A stretch of 64,000 nucleotides of DNA from NCBI GenBank assembly GCA_015075165.1, contig JABTUY010000007.1, positions 1 through 64,000 on the forward strand. Reading direction: 5' to 3'. The stretch is from Ideonella sp. GTDB lineage: Bacteria; Pseudomonadota; Gammaproteobacteria; Burkholderiales; Burkholderiaceae_C. The notes below the pieces were generated by a model that did no database searches, was not told the DNA's origin, and saw only the letters and a program-made list of their open reading frames with translations. The stretch's first letter is position 1. Every line of letters begins with the position of its first letter. Shown here in pieces: positions 26,847 through 35,082 of the stretch. The position numbers and the translations under genes are program-made.

Positions 26847-28363
26847 GCCAGCGGCGGCGCGATGCGCGGCGGCGTCGCGCCGGCAGCCTCCCACTGCGCG
26901 GCCATCTGCAGCAGCAGCGCGTCGGCGCCGAACGGCGCGGTCAGCAGCGCGCCGATCGGCAGCCCGGCCGGCGACAGCGCCACCGGCAGCGAGATCGACG
27001 GCGCGCCGGTGGCGTTGGCCAGCGGCGTGAACGGCGTGTAGCGCCACAGCCCCTCGGGGCCGAGCCGGTAGTCGATGAAGTCGGGGTTGCGCATTGCGAA
27101 GCGGCCGAGCAGCGCCGGCGGCTCGGCCAGCGTCGGCGTCAGCAGCAGGCTGTAGCGCTCGTGGAAGGCGGCCATGCGCCGGCCCAGCGCGTGCAGCGCG
27201 TCGAGCGCGCGCAGGTAGTCGGCGCCCGAGACCGTGCGGCCGACGCGCCAGGCGTCGCGCACCACCGGTTCCAGCTCGCTCTCGTCGATCGCGCGGCCGC
27301 GCTGCGCGCCGAAGCCGTCCAGCAGCATCGCGGTGCCGGTGGCCACCACCTGCATCACCGGGCGCACGACGTCGAGCGTGGCGAAATCCGGTCGCGCAGG
27401 CTCCACCGTGTGGCCCAGGCGCTGCAGCGTGCGCGCGAACGCGTCGATCGCCGCCGCCACCTCCGGATGCACCGCATCACCCTCGAAGAAGGCGTTGCAC
27501 AGCGCGATGCGCTGCGGCCCGGGCGACGTGGCGAGCAGCGCGGCAAAGCTCGCGGGCCGTGCCGGCGCTGCGTATGGCGCGCCGGGGTCGGCACCGGCGC
27601 CGGCATCGAGCGCGAGCGCGCAGTCGCGCACGCTGCGCGTCAGCATGTGGTCGATCGCCAGTCCGCCCCAGCCTTCGCCGACCAGCGGGCCGGCGGGCAG
27701 CAGCCCGCGCGTGGGCTTCAGGCCGATCAGCCCGCACGCCGACGCCGGGATGCGGATCGAGCCGGCGCCGTCGTTGGCGTGCGCGATCGTCACGATGCCG
27801 GCCGCGGTGGCGGCTGCCGCGCCGCCGCTCGAACCGCCGGCCGAGTGCTGCAGGTGCCACGGGTTGCGCGTGGGCCCGCCGTAAGCCAGCGCCTCGGTGC
27901 TGGCGCTGATGCCCATCTCGGGTGACGTGGTGCGGCCGCACGGCACGAAGCCGGCGGCGGCATAGCGCTCGGCGAGCGCGCCGTCGCGCGGCCACTCGAT
28001 GCCGCGCGGCCCGAACGCGCGTGACCCCAGCCGCGACGGCAGCTCGCGCCACGCGACCGCGGGGCCCAAATCCTTCAGCAGCAGCGGCACGCCGAAGAAC
28101 GGCCGCGCGCGCAGCAAGGCATCGCGCGCCGCATCGTCGCGGCAGCGCGCCAGTTCGGCGTCGAGTGCGGTCGCGCGCGCCCGCGCCGGCTCCGCGGCCA
28201 GCAGGCACACCGCGTTGAGCCGTGGGTTGATCGCCTCGATGTCGGCCAGCGTGCGCTGCAGCGCCTGCTGCGCGCTGCACTCGCCGCGCACGATCGCGGT
28301 GGCCAGCGCGTGGGCGTCGCCGTCGAACCAGGGGCGGGTCACTGCGGGCAACCTTTCGCTCAC
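26843..28363 (-). CDS. Amidase signature enzyme, 6-aminohexanoate-cyclic-dimer hydrolase-like
   Basis: 506-residue amidase. Lys is in VPLLLKDLGP, the loop is HSAGGSSGGAAAATAAG and the nucleophile segment is NDGAGSIRIPASACGLIGLK. The pattern GLKPTRGLLPAGP with GWGGLAIDHMLTRSVRDCA recalls the NylA branch, which opens cyclic amides of 6-aminohexanoate, although substrate prediction at this level is weak. Both its start (ATGA with the upstream amidase, at 28360-28363) and its stop (ATGA with the downstream one) overlap neighbours. All three amidases differ clearly from each other, so this is not a recent tandem duplication. Confidence 0.9.
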   Translation of the reverse strand: MSERLPAVTRPWFDGDAHALATAIVRGECSAQQALQRTLADIEAINPRLNAVCLLAAEPARARATALDAELARCRDDAARDALLRARPFFGVPLLLKDLGPAVAWRELPSRLGSRAFGPRGIEWPRDGALAERYAAAGFVPCGRTTSPEMGISASTEALAYGGPTRNPWHLQHSAGGSSGGAAAATAAGIVTIAHANDGAGSIRIPASACGLIGLKPTRGLLPAGPLVGEGWGGLAIDHMLTRSVRDCALALDAGAGADPGAPYAAPARPASFAALLATSPGPQRIALCNAFFEGDAVHPEVAAAIDAFARTLQRLGHTVEPARPDFATLDVVRPVMQVVATGTAMLLDGFGAQRGRAIDESELEPVVRDAWRVGRTVSGADYLRALDALHALGRRMAAFHERYSLLLTPTLAEPPALLGRFAMRNPDFIDYRLGPEGLWRYTPFTPLANATGAPSISLPVALSPAGLPIGALLTAPFGADALLLQMAAQWEAAGATPPRIAPPLA

Positions 28364-29802
28364 AGCAGGCCCTGCAGCGACGGCCGCGGGATCGGCCGCG
28401 CCGATTCATAGGCACGCGCCGCGCGCAGCACCAGCGCGTCGCCGAACATCGGGCCGACGAACTGCAGGCCGATCGGCAGGCCGTCGCGCGTGAGCCCGCA
28501 CGGGATCGTGCACGCCGGCTGCTGCGTCAGGTTGAACGGGTACGAGAACGGCGTCCAGCCGAGCATCGAGGCCGGGTCGAGCGGCGTGTGCCCGGCCGGC
28601 CGTGCGTCGAACGCCGGCACCGCGACCGCCGGCGTCACGAGCAGGTCGAAGCGCTGCATGAACTGCCGCATCTGCGCGCCGAGCTCGCCGCGGCGCAAAT
28701 GCAGCCGCTGCACGTCGAGCGCGCTCAGCTTCGCGCCGAGCTCGGCCTCGGTGCGCAAGTCGGGGTCGGTCAGCACCTGTTGCTCGGGCGTCAACGTGTT
28801 CCAGATCGTCCACGAGCCGACGAACCAGAGGCCGCAGGTGATCTCGAGCGGGTCTTCGAAACCCGGGTCGACGGCCTCCACCTGCGCACCGAGCGCCGCC
28901 AGCGCGTCGACCGCTGCGGCGCACGCCGCGGCGACCTCGGGGTGCACGTTCTTCGCGTAGCCCAGCGTCGGCGACCACGCGATGCGCAGGCCGCGCACGC
29001 CGTCGTCGAGGCCGACGCGGTGGTCGCGCGCGTCGTATGGCAGCGAGGTCCAGTCGCGCGCGTCGGGCCGCGCCAGCACGTTGAGCAGCAGCGCGGCGTC
29101 GCGCACGCTCATCGTGTGCGGCCCCAGGTGTGCCACCGTGCCGAACGGCGACAGCGGGTATGCCGGCACGCGGCCGAAGCTCGGCTTGAGGCCGAAGTTG
29201 CCGCAGAACGCGGCCGGAATGCGCACGCTGCCGGCGCCGTCGGTGCCGACCGACAGCGGCCCCAGCCCCGCGGCCACCGCGGCGGCGCTGCCGCCCGACG
29301 AGCCGCCGGGCGTCTTGGCGAGGTTCCACGGGTTGCGCGTGATGCCGGTGCGCGGCGAGTTGGTCTCGCCCTTGCAGCCGAACTCGGGCGTGCTGGTCTT
29401 GCCCAGCAGCACCGCGCCGGCCTCGCGCAGCCGCGCGGTGGCCGGTGCGTCGACCTCCCACGGCTGGCTGGCGTCGACCGTGCGGCTGCCGCGCAGCGTG
29501 GGCCAGCCCTTGGTGAGGATCAGATCCTTGATCGACGTCGGTACGCCGTCGAGCGCGCCGCACGGTTCACCGCGCTGCCAGCGCGCCTCGCTGGCGCGCG
29601 CGGCGGCCATCGTCTCGTCGGGCGCGAGGTGGCAGTACGCGAGCAGCAGCGGGTTCAGCCGCTCGATGCGCGCCAGCACCGCGCGCGTGGCCTCCACCGG
29701 CGAGGCCTGGCGCGAGCGGTACAGCGCGAGCAGTTCGGTGGCGGTGCAGTCGGCGAGGTCGGTGCTCGCGCGGTTCGATGCAGCAGCGGCGGTCGGTGTC
29801 AT
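28360..29802 (-). CDS. Amidase signature enzyme (first amidase of the operon)
   Basis: 480-residue amidase. Lys is in VPTSIKDLILTKG (about 92), the loop is TPGGSSGGSAAAVAAG and the nucleophile segment is TDGAGSVRIPAAFCGNFGLK. The C-terminal part (FSYPFNLTQQPACTIPCGL, DGLPIGLQFVGPMFGDALVL) is typical of bacterial amidases and aspartyl/glutamyl amidotransferase A-like enzymes acting alone. ATG 29802 lies 12 bases after the M20 peptidase stop, so it is the second gene of the M20-amidase operon. Confidence 0.92.
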   Translation of the reverse strand: MTPTAAAASNRASTDLADCTATELLALYRSRQASPVEATRAVLARIERLNPLLLAYCHLAPDETMAAARASEARWQRGEPCGALDGVPTSIKDLILTKGWPTLRGSRTVDASQPWEVDAPATARLREAGAVLLGKTSTPEFGCKGETNSPRTGITRNPWNLAKTPGGSSGGSAAAVAAGLGPLSVGTDGAGSVRIPAAFCGNFGLKPSFGRVPAYPLSPFGTVAHLGPHTMSVRDAALLLNVLARPDARDWTSLPYDARDHRVGLDDGVRGLRIAWSPTLGYAKNVHPEVAAACAAAVDALAALGAQVEAVDPGFEDPLEITCGLWFVGSWTIWNTLTPEQQVLTDPDLRTEAELGAKLSALDVQRLHLRRGELGAQMRQFMQRFDLLVTPAVAVPAFDARPAGHTPLDPASMLGWTPFSYPFNLTQQPACTIPCGLTRDGLPIGLQFVGPMFGDALVLRAARAYESARPIPRPSLQGLL

Positions 29803-29814
29803 CGTGCCTCCCGG

Positions 29815-31221
29815 TCAATGATGGCGCCGCGGCAGCGCGGCCGCGTGCTCGCCGATGTCGAAGAACAGCCCCGCCATCATCAACAGGCCCTCGCGCATCA
29901 GCGACGCGAGCACGTGCTCGTCGGGCGCGTGCTGCGAGCACGCCGGATACGAATGCGGCACCCACACCGTGGGCAGACCGAGGATGTCGGCGAACACGTC
30001 GTTCGGCAGCGAGCCGCCCAGGTTGGGCAGCAGCGCCGGCTTGCTGCCGGTGGTCTGCTCGATCGAGCGCAGCGCCAGGCGCACCCATTCGTTGTCGGGG
30101 TCGAGCCGGGTCGCGGCCATCACGGTCGGCTCGCTGACCTCGATGCCGGCGAAGCCGTGCCGCCGCAGGTGCGCGAGCACGTGCTCGCGCAGCCGGGCGG
30201 CATCGGTGCCGACCACGAAGCGCAGCTGCAGCGTGGCGCGCGCCTCGTGCGGAATCGCGTTGACCGGGTTCGCGGCGTTGCCGACGCCGATCGCCAGCAC
30301 CTCGATCGTGTTCCAGCCGAACACGCGCTCGGCCGGGGTCAGGCCGGGCTCGCCCCAGTCGCGGTCGACCGCCGGGTCGTCGGGCCCGCCGCCGACCTCG
30401 ATGTCGGCCAGCGCGCGCTTCACCGCCGCGGGGATCGGCGGCGGCCGCAGCGCGTCGATGGTGATCGCGCCGCGCGCGTCGACCATGCTGGCGATCGCAT
30501 GTGCGAGCACCGTGCCCGGGTTGCGCAGCAGGCCGCCCCAGTTGCCGGAGTGGTGGCCACCGTCGCGCAGCCGCAGCGTGAGGTCGAAGTTGGCGACGCC
30601 GCGCGTGCCCAGGTACACCGTGGGCCGCCCGGCGCGCAGCCGCGGGCCGTCGCTGGCCACCAGCACGTCGGCCGCCAGCGCGTCGCGCTGCGCGCGGCAG
30701 AACGCGTCGAGGCCGGGCGAGCCGGCTTCCTCGCCCATCTCGACCAGCCACTTCAGGTTGAAGCCGAGCGAGCCGCCGCGCGCGGCCTGCACCGCGGCCA
30801 GCGCAGCGATCGCGATGCTGTGCTGGCCCTTGTTGTCGGCGCTGCCGCGACCGTACCAGCGCTCGCCCTGCGCGGTGAGCGCCCACGGGTCGAGGCCGTC
30901 GCGCCAGCGGCCTTCGAGCCCGCGCACGACGTCGCCGTGGCCGTAGACCAGCACGGTGGGCAGTGCCGGGTCTTCGATGCGCTGGCCCACCAGCAGCGGC
31001 TGCGCGCCGCCGGGGTTGTCGAACACCTGCGAGGCGACGCCGAGCGCCGCCAGCGACGGCGCGATCTCATCGACCAGGTACGCGCGCAGCGCCGCGGCGC
31101 GCTCGACGTTCTGGCTTTCGGTGCGGTGCGCCACGCGGCGCGCCAGCGTGCGCTGGAACGCGCCGCTGTCGAACTCGCGCGCGGCGGCGCTCAGGGCATC
31201 GGCGCGGGAGGCCACGGGCAT
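29815..31221 (-). CDS. M20 family metallopeptidase (carboxypeptidase/dipeptidase-like)
   Basis: 468-residue zinc-dependent hydrolase. Metal ligands are in VYGHGDVV (His), YGRGSADNKGQHS (bridging Asp), EMGEEAGSPGL (catalytic Glu and ligand Glu), LVASDGPR (Asp) and the late HSYPACSQHAPDEHV (His). The dimerisation lid with GVANFDLTLRL is present. M20 enzymes hydrolyse dipeptides, N-acyl-amino acids or carbamoyl compounds. The start MPVASR (31221) is preferred; a GTG six codons upstream is possible. It is the first gene of a four-gene run whose other members are amidases, so it may act on peptide- or amide-linked products of the same substrate. Confidence 0.92.
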   Translation of the reverse strand: MPVASRADALSAAAREFDSGAFQRTLARRVAHRTESQNVERAAALRAYLVDEIAPSLAALGVASQVFDNPGGAQPLLVGQRIEDPALPTVLVYGHGDVVRGLEGRWRDGLDPWALTAQGERWYGRGSADNKGQHSIAIAALAAVQAARGGSLGFNLKWLVEMGEEAGSPGLDAFCRAQRDALAADVLVASDGPRLRAGRPTVYLGTRGVANFDLTLRLRDGGHHSGNWGGLLRNPGTVLAHAIASMVDARGAITIDALRPPPIPAAVKRALADIEVGGGPDDPAVDRDWGEPGLTPAERVFGWNTIEVLAIGVGNAANPVNAIPHEARATLQLRFVVGTDAARLREHVLAHLRRHGFAGIEVSEPTVMAATRLDPDNEWVRLALRSIEQTTGSKPALLPNLGGSLPNDVFADILGLPTVWVPHSYPACSQHAPDEHVLASLMREGLLMMAGLFFDIGEHAAALPRRHH

Positions 31222-31244
31222 CGGCTCCGTCGTGTGCACAGACC

Positions 31245-31553
31245 CTAGCGCGCCGGCGATGCGGCCACCGCGGCGAAGTGCTCCACCTGCGGCGGCTGCG
31301 CGAAGAACGGCCCGACGATCGCGCGCCACTGCGTGAACAGCGGCCCCTGGCGAAAGCCGACCGTGTGATCCTCCAGCGTCGCCCAGCGGATCATCAGCAC
31401 GTAGCGATCGGGCGACTCGATGCCGCGCTGCACCTCGAAGCCGACGAAGCCCTGGGCCTTGCTGGCCACGGTGGCGATGCCGCGCTGGATGGCTTCTTCG
31501 AACGCGGCCTGCTGGCCCGGCGCGATGCGGATATCGGCGATTTCGAGAATCAT
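31245..31553 (-). CDS. Antibiotic biosynthesis monooxygenase (ABM) domain protein
   Basis: 102-residue single ABM (dimeric ferredoxin-like fold) protein beginning MILEIADIRIAPGQQAAFEEA. The pattern with VASKAQGFVGFEVQRG and YVLMIRWATLEDHTVGFRQGPLF is typical of small cofactor-free quinol oxidases or haem-handling proteins of this family, but most members have no assigned function. The stop lies 23 bases before the M20 start on the same strand, so it may head the M20-amidase transcript. The 252-base gap upstream holds a 12-bp tandem array and no other gene. Confidence 0.85.
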   Translation of the reverse strand: MILEIADIRIAPGQQAAFEEAIQRGIATVASKAQGFVGFEVQRGIESPDRYVLMIRWATLEDHTVGFRQGPLFTQWRAIVGPFFAQPPQVEHFAAVAASPAR

Positions 31554-31703
31554 CTTGGGCTCCGTGCAGCGCACGCCGTGTGGCGTTGCGGTTGCGCGCA
31601 AGCATAGTCCCGTGGTGCGCGTGGCACCTGCCGACAAACCCGGCCGGGCCCGATGCGCATGGCCGCCGCCGGCCGCATGCAGCCACTGCTGCGCCGTAGC
31701 CGA

Positions 31704-31810
31704 CCGTCGCTCGGGCCGTCGCTCGGGCCGTCGCTCGGGCCGTCGCACCGACCATCGTTCAGGCCGGCGACAGGCCGTCGCTCAGGCCCTCGCTCACGCC
31801 CTCCCTCACG
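31704..31810. repeat. 12-bp minisatellite, about nine units
   Basis: Three exact copies of CCGTCGCTCGGG (31704-31739) are followed by about six decaying copies (CCGTCGCACCGA, CCATCGTTCAGG, an 11-base copy, CCGTCGCTCAGG, CCCTCGCTCACG, CCCTCCCTCACG) ending at 31810. The last copy runs into the stop codon of the dehydrogenase gene (31806-31808), so copy-number changes here could alter its 3' end. It lies between two genes of the same strand. Confidence 0.85.
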
Positions 31811-32906
31811 CCGTCCGCGCCTCGTCGGCCTGCGCGTACACGCGGCCGAAGCGGTTGCCCAGGAAATCGGCCAGCGCCACGTCTTCCTGGCGCACGAAGC
31901 CGCGCTGCGGCAGCCGGCCCTGCGCCAGCAGGTCGAGCATCGCGCAGGCGCTGCCGGCGGTGGTCACCTGGATGCCGCTGCGCAGCTTGCCGGCGCGCAC
32001 CTGCGCGTAGATCTTGCGTGCGTAGGTGTCCTGCATCAGCCGGCCTTCGCGCCAGCCGCTGACGGTGACGAAGATCACCACCACGTCCTGCATCGTCGCG
32101 GGCACCGCGTTCTCGAGAATGTCCTTCAGCAGGTCGCGCCGCTCGCGCAGCCGCAGGTCGTGCAGCAGCGCCTTCATGATCGCCGCGTGGCCGGGGTAGC
32201 GGATGGTGCGGTAGTTCAGCGTGCGCACCTTGCCCTCCAGCGTCTCGGCCAGCGTGCCGAGGCCGCCGGAGGTGTTGAACGCCTCGTACTGCACGCCGTC
32301 GAGCGCGAACTCCTCGCGCTCCTCGAGCGCCGGCACCTCGGTGCGGCGGCCTTCGACGATCGCCTCGCACGGCTCGATGTACTCGTTGATGACGCCCTCG
32401 GTGCTCCACGTGAGGTTGTAGTTCAGCGCATTGCTCGGGTACGCCGGCAGCGCGCCGACGCGCATGCGCACGCTGTCGAGCTTGTCGAAGCGGCGTGCCA
32501 GGTCGGCGGCGGCGATCGAGACGAAGCCCGGTGCCAGCCCGCACTGCGGAATGAACGCGGTGGCGGCGCCCTTGGCCAGCTCGCGGATGCGCCGCGTGCT
32601 GGCCACGTCTTCGGTCAGGTCGAGGTAGTGCGTGCCGGCGGCGCGTGCGGATTCGGCGATCGACGCCGTGAGGTGGAACGGCGCCGCGCTCAGCACCGCG
32701 AAGCGCCCGCTCATCGCCTGGCGCAGCGCCGCCGGGTCGGCCACGTCGACCGCGAGTGGCTGCAACCGCGGGCCGGGCGTGATGCCCGCGAGCGCCGCGG
32801 CGGAGCGGTCGGCCAGCGTGACGCGGTAGTCGCCGTCGGCATCGGCCAGCAGCTCGGCGGCCACCTGGCCGATCTTGCCGGCGCCGACGATCAGGATGTC
32901 TTTCAT
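31806..32906 (-). CDS. Saccharopine dehydrogenase / lysine 6-dehydrogenase family protein
   Basis: 366-residue NAD(P)-dependent oxidoreductase. The N-terminal Rossmann domain starts MKDILIVGAGKIGQVAAELL (GxGxxG at about 7-12). The catalytic part includes AGTHYLDLTED, FIPQCGLAPGFVSIAAADLA and SNALNYNLTWSTEGVINEY, which match the saccharopine-reductase-like fold used by L-lysine 6-dehydrogenases and carboxynorspermidine synthases. With a divergent Lrp/AsnC regulator, lysine catabolism through aminoadipate semialdehyde is the best guess. The final codons overlap the 12-bp minisatellite. Confidence 0.85.
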   Translation of the reverse strand: MKDILIVGAGKIGQVAAELLADADGDYRVTLADRSAAALAGITPGPRLQPLAVDVADPAALRQAMSGRFAVLSAAPFHLTASIAESARAAGTHYLDLTEDVASTRRIRELAKGAATAFIPQCGLAPGFVSIAAADLARRFDKLDSVRMRVGALPAYPSNALNYNLTWSTEGVINEYIEPCEAIVEGRRTEVPALEEREEFALDGVQYEAFNTSGGLGTLAETLEGKVRTLNYRTIRYPGHAAIMKALLHDLRLRERRDLLKDILENAVPATMQDVVVIFVTVSGWREGRLMQDTYARKIYAQVRAGKLRSGIQVTTAGSACAMLDLLAQGRLPQRGFVRQEDVALADFLGNRFGRVYAQADEARTA

Positions 32907-33005
32907 GGTGGGCTCTCGGTCTCGCGGCGCGCGCACGTTGCGGCGCGCGCGCGACAGCCTCGATTGTCCGCGCGCTGCGCGCAAACTGAGCACAGCGATA
33001 CGACG

Positions 33006-33035
33006 ATTCGCCGCGCGTACAGAGGCAATTCGCCG
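33006..33035. promoter_or_regulatory. Direct repeats in the Lrp / dehydrogenase divergent promoter region
   Basis: ATTCGCCG occurs at 33006-33013 and again at 33028-33035, a spacing of 22 bp or two helical turns, just before the lrp-like gene. A -10-like GACAAT (33035-33040) overlaps the second copy. This is where an Lrp/AsnC-type regulator of the divergent pair could bind. No match to the E. coli Lrp consensus is seen. Confidence 0.3.
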
Positions 33036-33048
33036 ACAATGCTCGGCA

Positions 33049-33504
33049 ATGCGCACAAAGCTCACTGCCACCACTGCCCTCGACGACACCGACCGTGCGC
33101 TGCTCGCGCTGCTGCGCGACAACGCGCGCATGCCCACCGCCGTGCTGGCGCGCCGGCTGAAGCTGTCGCGCACCACGGTGCAAAGCCGCATGGCGCGGCT
33201 CGAGCGCGAACGAGTGATCGCCGGCTACACCGTCGCGGTGAGCGCCGAGGTCGAGGCCGATCTGGTGCGTGCGCACGTGCTGATCACGCTCGAGCCGCGC
33301 AAGTCGGCACCGATCGAGGCGGCGCTGCGGCGCATTCCGGAGCTGCGCACGCTGCACTCGGTGAGCGGGCCGTTCGACCTGATCGCCGTGGTGGCTGCGG
33401 CGTCGATCGGCGAGCTCGACCGGCTGATCGACCGCATCGGCATGCTCGACGGCGTCGAGCGCACCACCTCGGCGATCGTGTTGTCGACGCGCATCGCGCG
33501 CTGA
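33049..33504 (+). CDS. Lrp/AsnC family transcriptional regulator
   Basis: 151 residues. An N-terminal winged helix-turn-helix (LDDTDRALLALLRDNARMPTA, LARRLKLSRTTVQSRMARLERERVI) is followed by the RAM ligand-binding domain (VLITLEPRKSAPIEAALRRIPELRTLHSVSG, FDLIAVVAAASIGELD). Typically octameric and responsive to an amino acid. It is divergent from the saccharopine/lysine-type dehydrogenase with 142 bases between, the usual layout for a local activator of amino acid catabolism. ATG 33049 is favoured by homology. Confidence 0.95.
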   Translation: MRTKLTATTALDDTDRALLALLRDNARMPTAVLARRLKLSRTTVQSRMARLERERVIAGYTVAVSAEVEADLVRAHVLITLEPRKSAPIEAALRRIPELRTLHSVSGPFDLIAVVAAASIGELDRLIDRIGMLDGVERTTSAIVLSTRIAR

Positions 33505-33593
33505 CCCAGCGCACCGCTCGCGCGGGGGTTGCCAACTTCGTCACGCGCCGCGGTGCGCCACTGCGGTGGTGCCGCGGCGCCGCTGCCGGCGCG

Positions 33594-33621
33594 TCAAGTT
33601 TTCGCGCCGGCGTGCCGATGT
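33594..33621 (+). promoter_or_regulatory. Putative sigma-28 (FliA) flagellar promoter of the HD-GYP / GGDEF-EAL pair
   Basis: TCAAGTTT (33594-33601) is followed after 12 bases by GCCGATGT (33614-33621). The FliA consensus is TAAAGTTT with 11 bases then GCCGATAA; many non-enteric promoters have TCAAG and slightly longer spacing. The ATG of the HD-GYP gene lies 45 bases downstream. Confidence 0.55.
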
Positions 33622-33666
33622 AGCCGGGCAGATGGGTCTTTCAGGCCCGCGGATACGGGTGCTGCC

Positions 33667-35082
33667 ATGTCGGCCACGATTGCCGTCGATGACTTGCGTG
33701 TCGGAATGTTCGTCCACCTCGACCTCGGTTGGTGGGCGCATCCGTTCGCGCTCTCCAGCTTCCGACTGACGACGCCGGAGCAGATCGCCACCATCCGGGG
33801 CCTGGGCGTCAAGCGGCTGCGCTGGAGCCCCGAGAAGAGCACGCTCAAAGGCGCCCAGAACGGGTCCGAAGGCGGCGTCGCCGACGTTGCGACAGCCGAT
33901 GCGCCACCCGTCTCGCCCGGCGACGTGGTGGCCGGCGCCGCGCTCGCGCCGGGTGTGAAGCCCGATGACGTAGCCCCGCCGGCCGGTGGCGCGGAGCCCG
34001 ACGGCGACGCCGCCACGGCCGCAGCGACCATCGAGCCGGTCGCCATCGACCCCGAGGCGCGGGCCGCGCAGCGGCGGCGCGAGCAACTGGCTGCGCAGCG
34101 CGAGGCCAATCGCATCTGCGCGCGCCAGTACAACGAAGCCGCCGCGTCGTGGCAAGCGGCGATGGACGTGGTGGCCGACAGGCCCGAGGCCGCGCGCGAG
34201 ACCACCGAGGGCCTGACGCGCGCACTGCTGATCAAGATGATGGTCGACGGCGAGCTGTGCATCCGCGTGCTGGCCGAGGTGCAGACCGACCGCGCCACCG
34301 CGCACGCGCTCAACGTGGCCGTGGTGTCGCTGCTGATGGGGCGCGCGTTCGGTTTCAGCGCTGCCGAGATGCTCGACGTCGGCGTCGGCGCGCTGCTGCA
34401 CGACGTGGGCAAGCTGGAGCTGCCCGAGCGCGTGCGCATGCCCGACGCGCAGGCGCCGGCGCCCGACCAGGCGCTGTACCGTGAGCACGTGGCGCGCGGT
34501 TTGGCGCAGGGCAAGCGCATGGGCCTCACGGCCGGCGCGCTGCTGGTGCTGGCCCAGCATCATGAGATGGCCGATGGCAGCGGCTTTCCACAGCGGCTGA
34601 ACGTCGACCGCATGACCGGCGCGGCGCGCATCGTCGCGCTGGTCAACCGCTACGACAACCTGTGCGACCCGGCGATTCCCGCGCACGCGCTGACGCCGCA
34701 CGAGGCGCTGTCGCTGATCTTCGCGCAGACGCGCGCGAAGTTCGACGCCTCGATGCTCAACGCGTTCATCCGCATGATGGGCGTCTACCCGCCGGGATCG
34801 GTGGTGCAGCTCACCGACGATCGCTTTGCGCTGGTAACGAACGTGAACTCGTCGCGGCCGCTGAAGCCGCGCGTGCTGGTCTACGACCCGCAGGTGCCGG
34901 CGGACGAGGCGCTGCAGATCAACCTCGAGCTCCACTCCGACCTCGGCATCCGGCGCAGCTTGCGGCCGCAGCAGCTGCCGCCGCCGGCACTGAAGTACCT
35001 GTCGCCGCGCCAGCGCGTGATCTATTTCTTCGAGCCGGCGCAGATCACGAACTCGGGCTTCGGCCAGGAGATCGCCTCGTGA
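33667..35082 (+). CDS. DUF3391 / HD-GYP-type cyclic-di-GMP phosphodiesterase
   Basis: 471 residues. The N-terminus (ATIAVDDLRVGMFVHLDLGW, LTTPEQIATIRGLGVKRLRW) is the DUF3391 domain found before HD-GYP domains. A low-complexity Ala/Pro/Asp linker (about 65-135) leads to the HD domain with LLHDVGKLELPERV (about 243-256) and, later, LAQHHEMADGSGFPQRLN (about 295-312). The GYP triplet is therefore GFP, a mild variant; the HD and HH metal ligands are kept. It probably degrades c-di-GMP. The ATG at 33667 is followed by strong homology. The gene ends in a GTGA overlap with the next gene. Confidence 0.92.
   Translation: MSATIAVDDLRVGMFVHLDLGWWAHPFALSSFRLTTPEQIATIRGLGVKRLRWSPEKSTLKGAQNGSEGGVADVATADAPPVSPGDVVAGAALAPGVKPDDVAPPAGGAEPDGDAATAAATIEPVAIDPEARAAQRRREQLAAQREANRICARQYNEAAASWQAAMDVVADRPEAARETTEGLTRALLIKMMVDGELCIRVLAEVQTDRATAHALNVAVVSLLMGRAFGFSAAEMLDVGVGALLHDVGKLELPERVRMPDAQAPAPDQALYREHVARGLAQGKRMGLTAGALLVLAQHHEMADGSGFPQRLNVDRMTGAARIVALVNRYDNLCDPAIPAHALTPHEALSLIFAQTRAKFDASMLNAFIRMMGVYPPGSVVQLTDDRFALVTNVNSSRPLKPRVLVYDPQVPADEALQINLELHSDLGIRRSLRPQQLPPPALKYLSPRQRVIYFFEPAQITNSGFGQEIAS

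Noticed and set aside
25392-29802. GatA (tRNA amidotransferase subunit) for one of the amidases
   Set aside because: No gatB or gatC nearby and none of the three has GatA-specific flanking pattern; all are stand-alone amidases.
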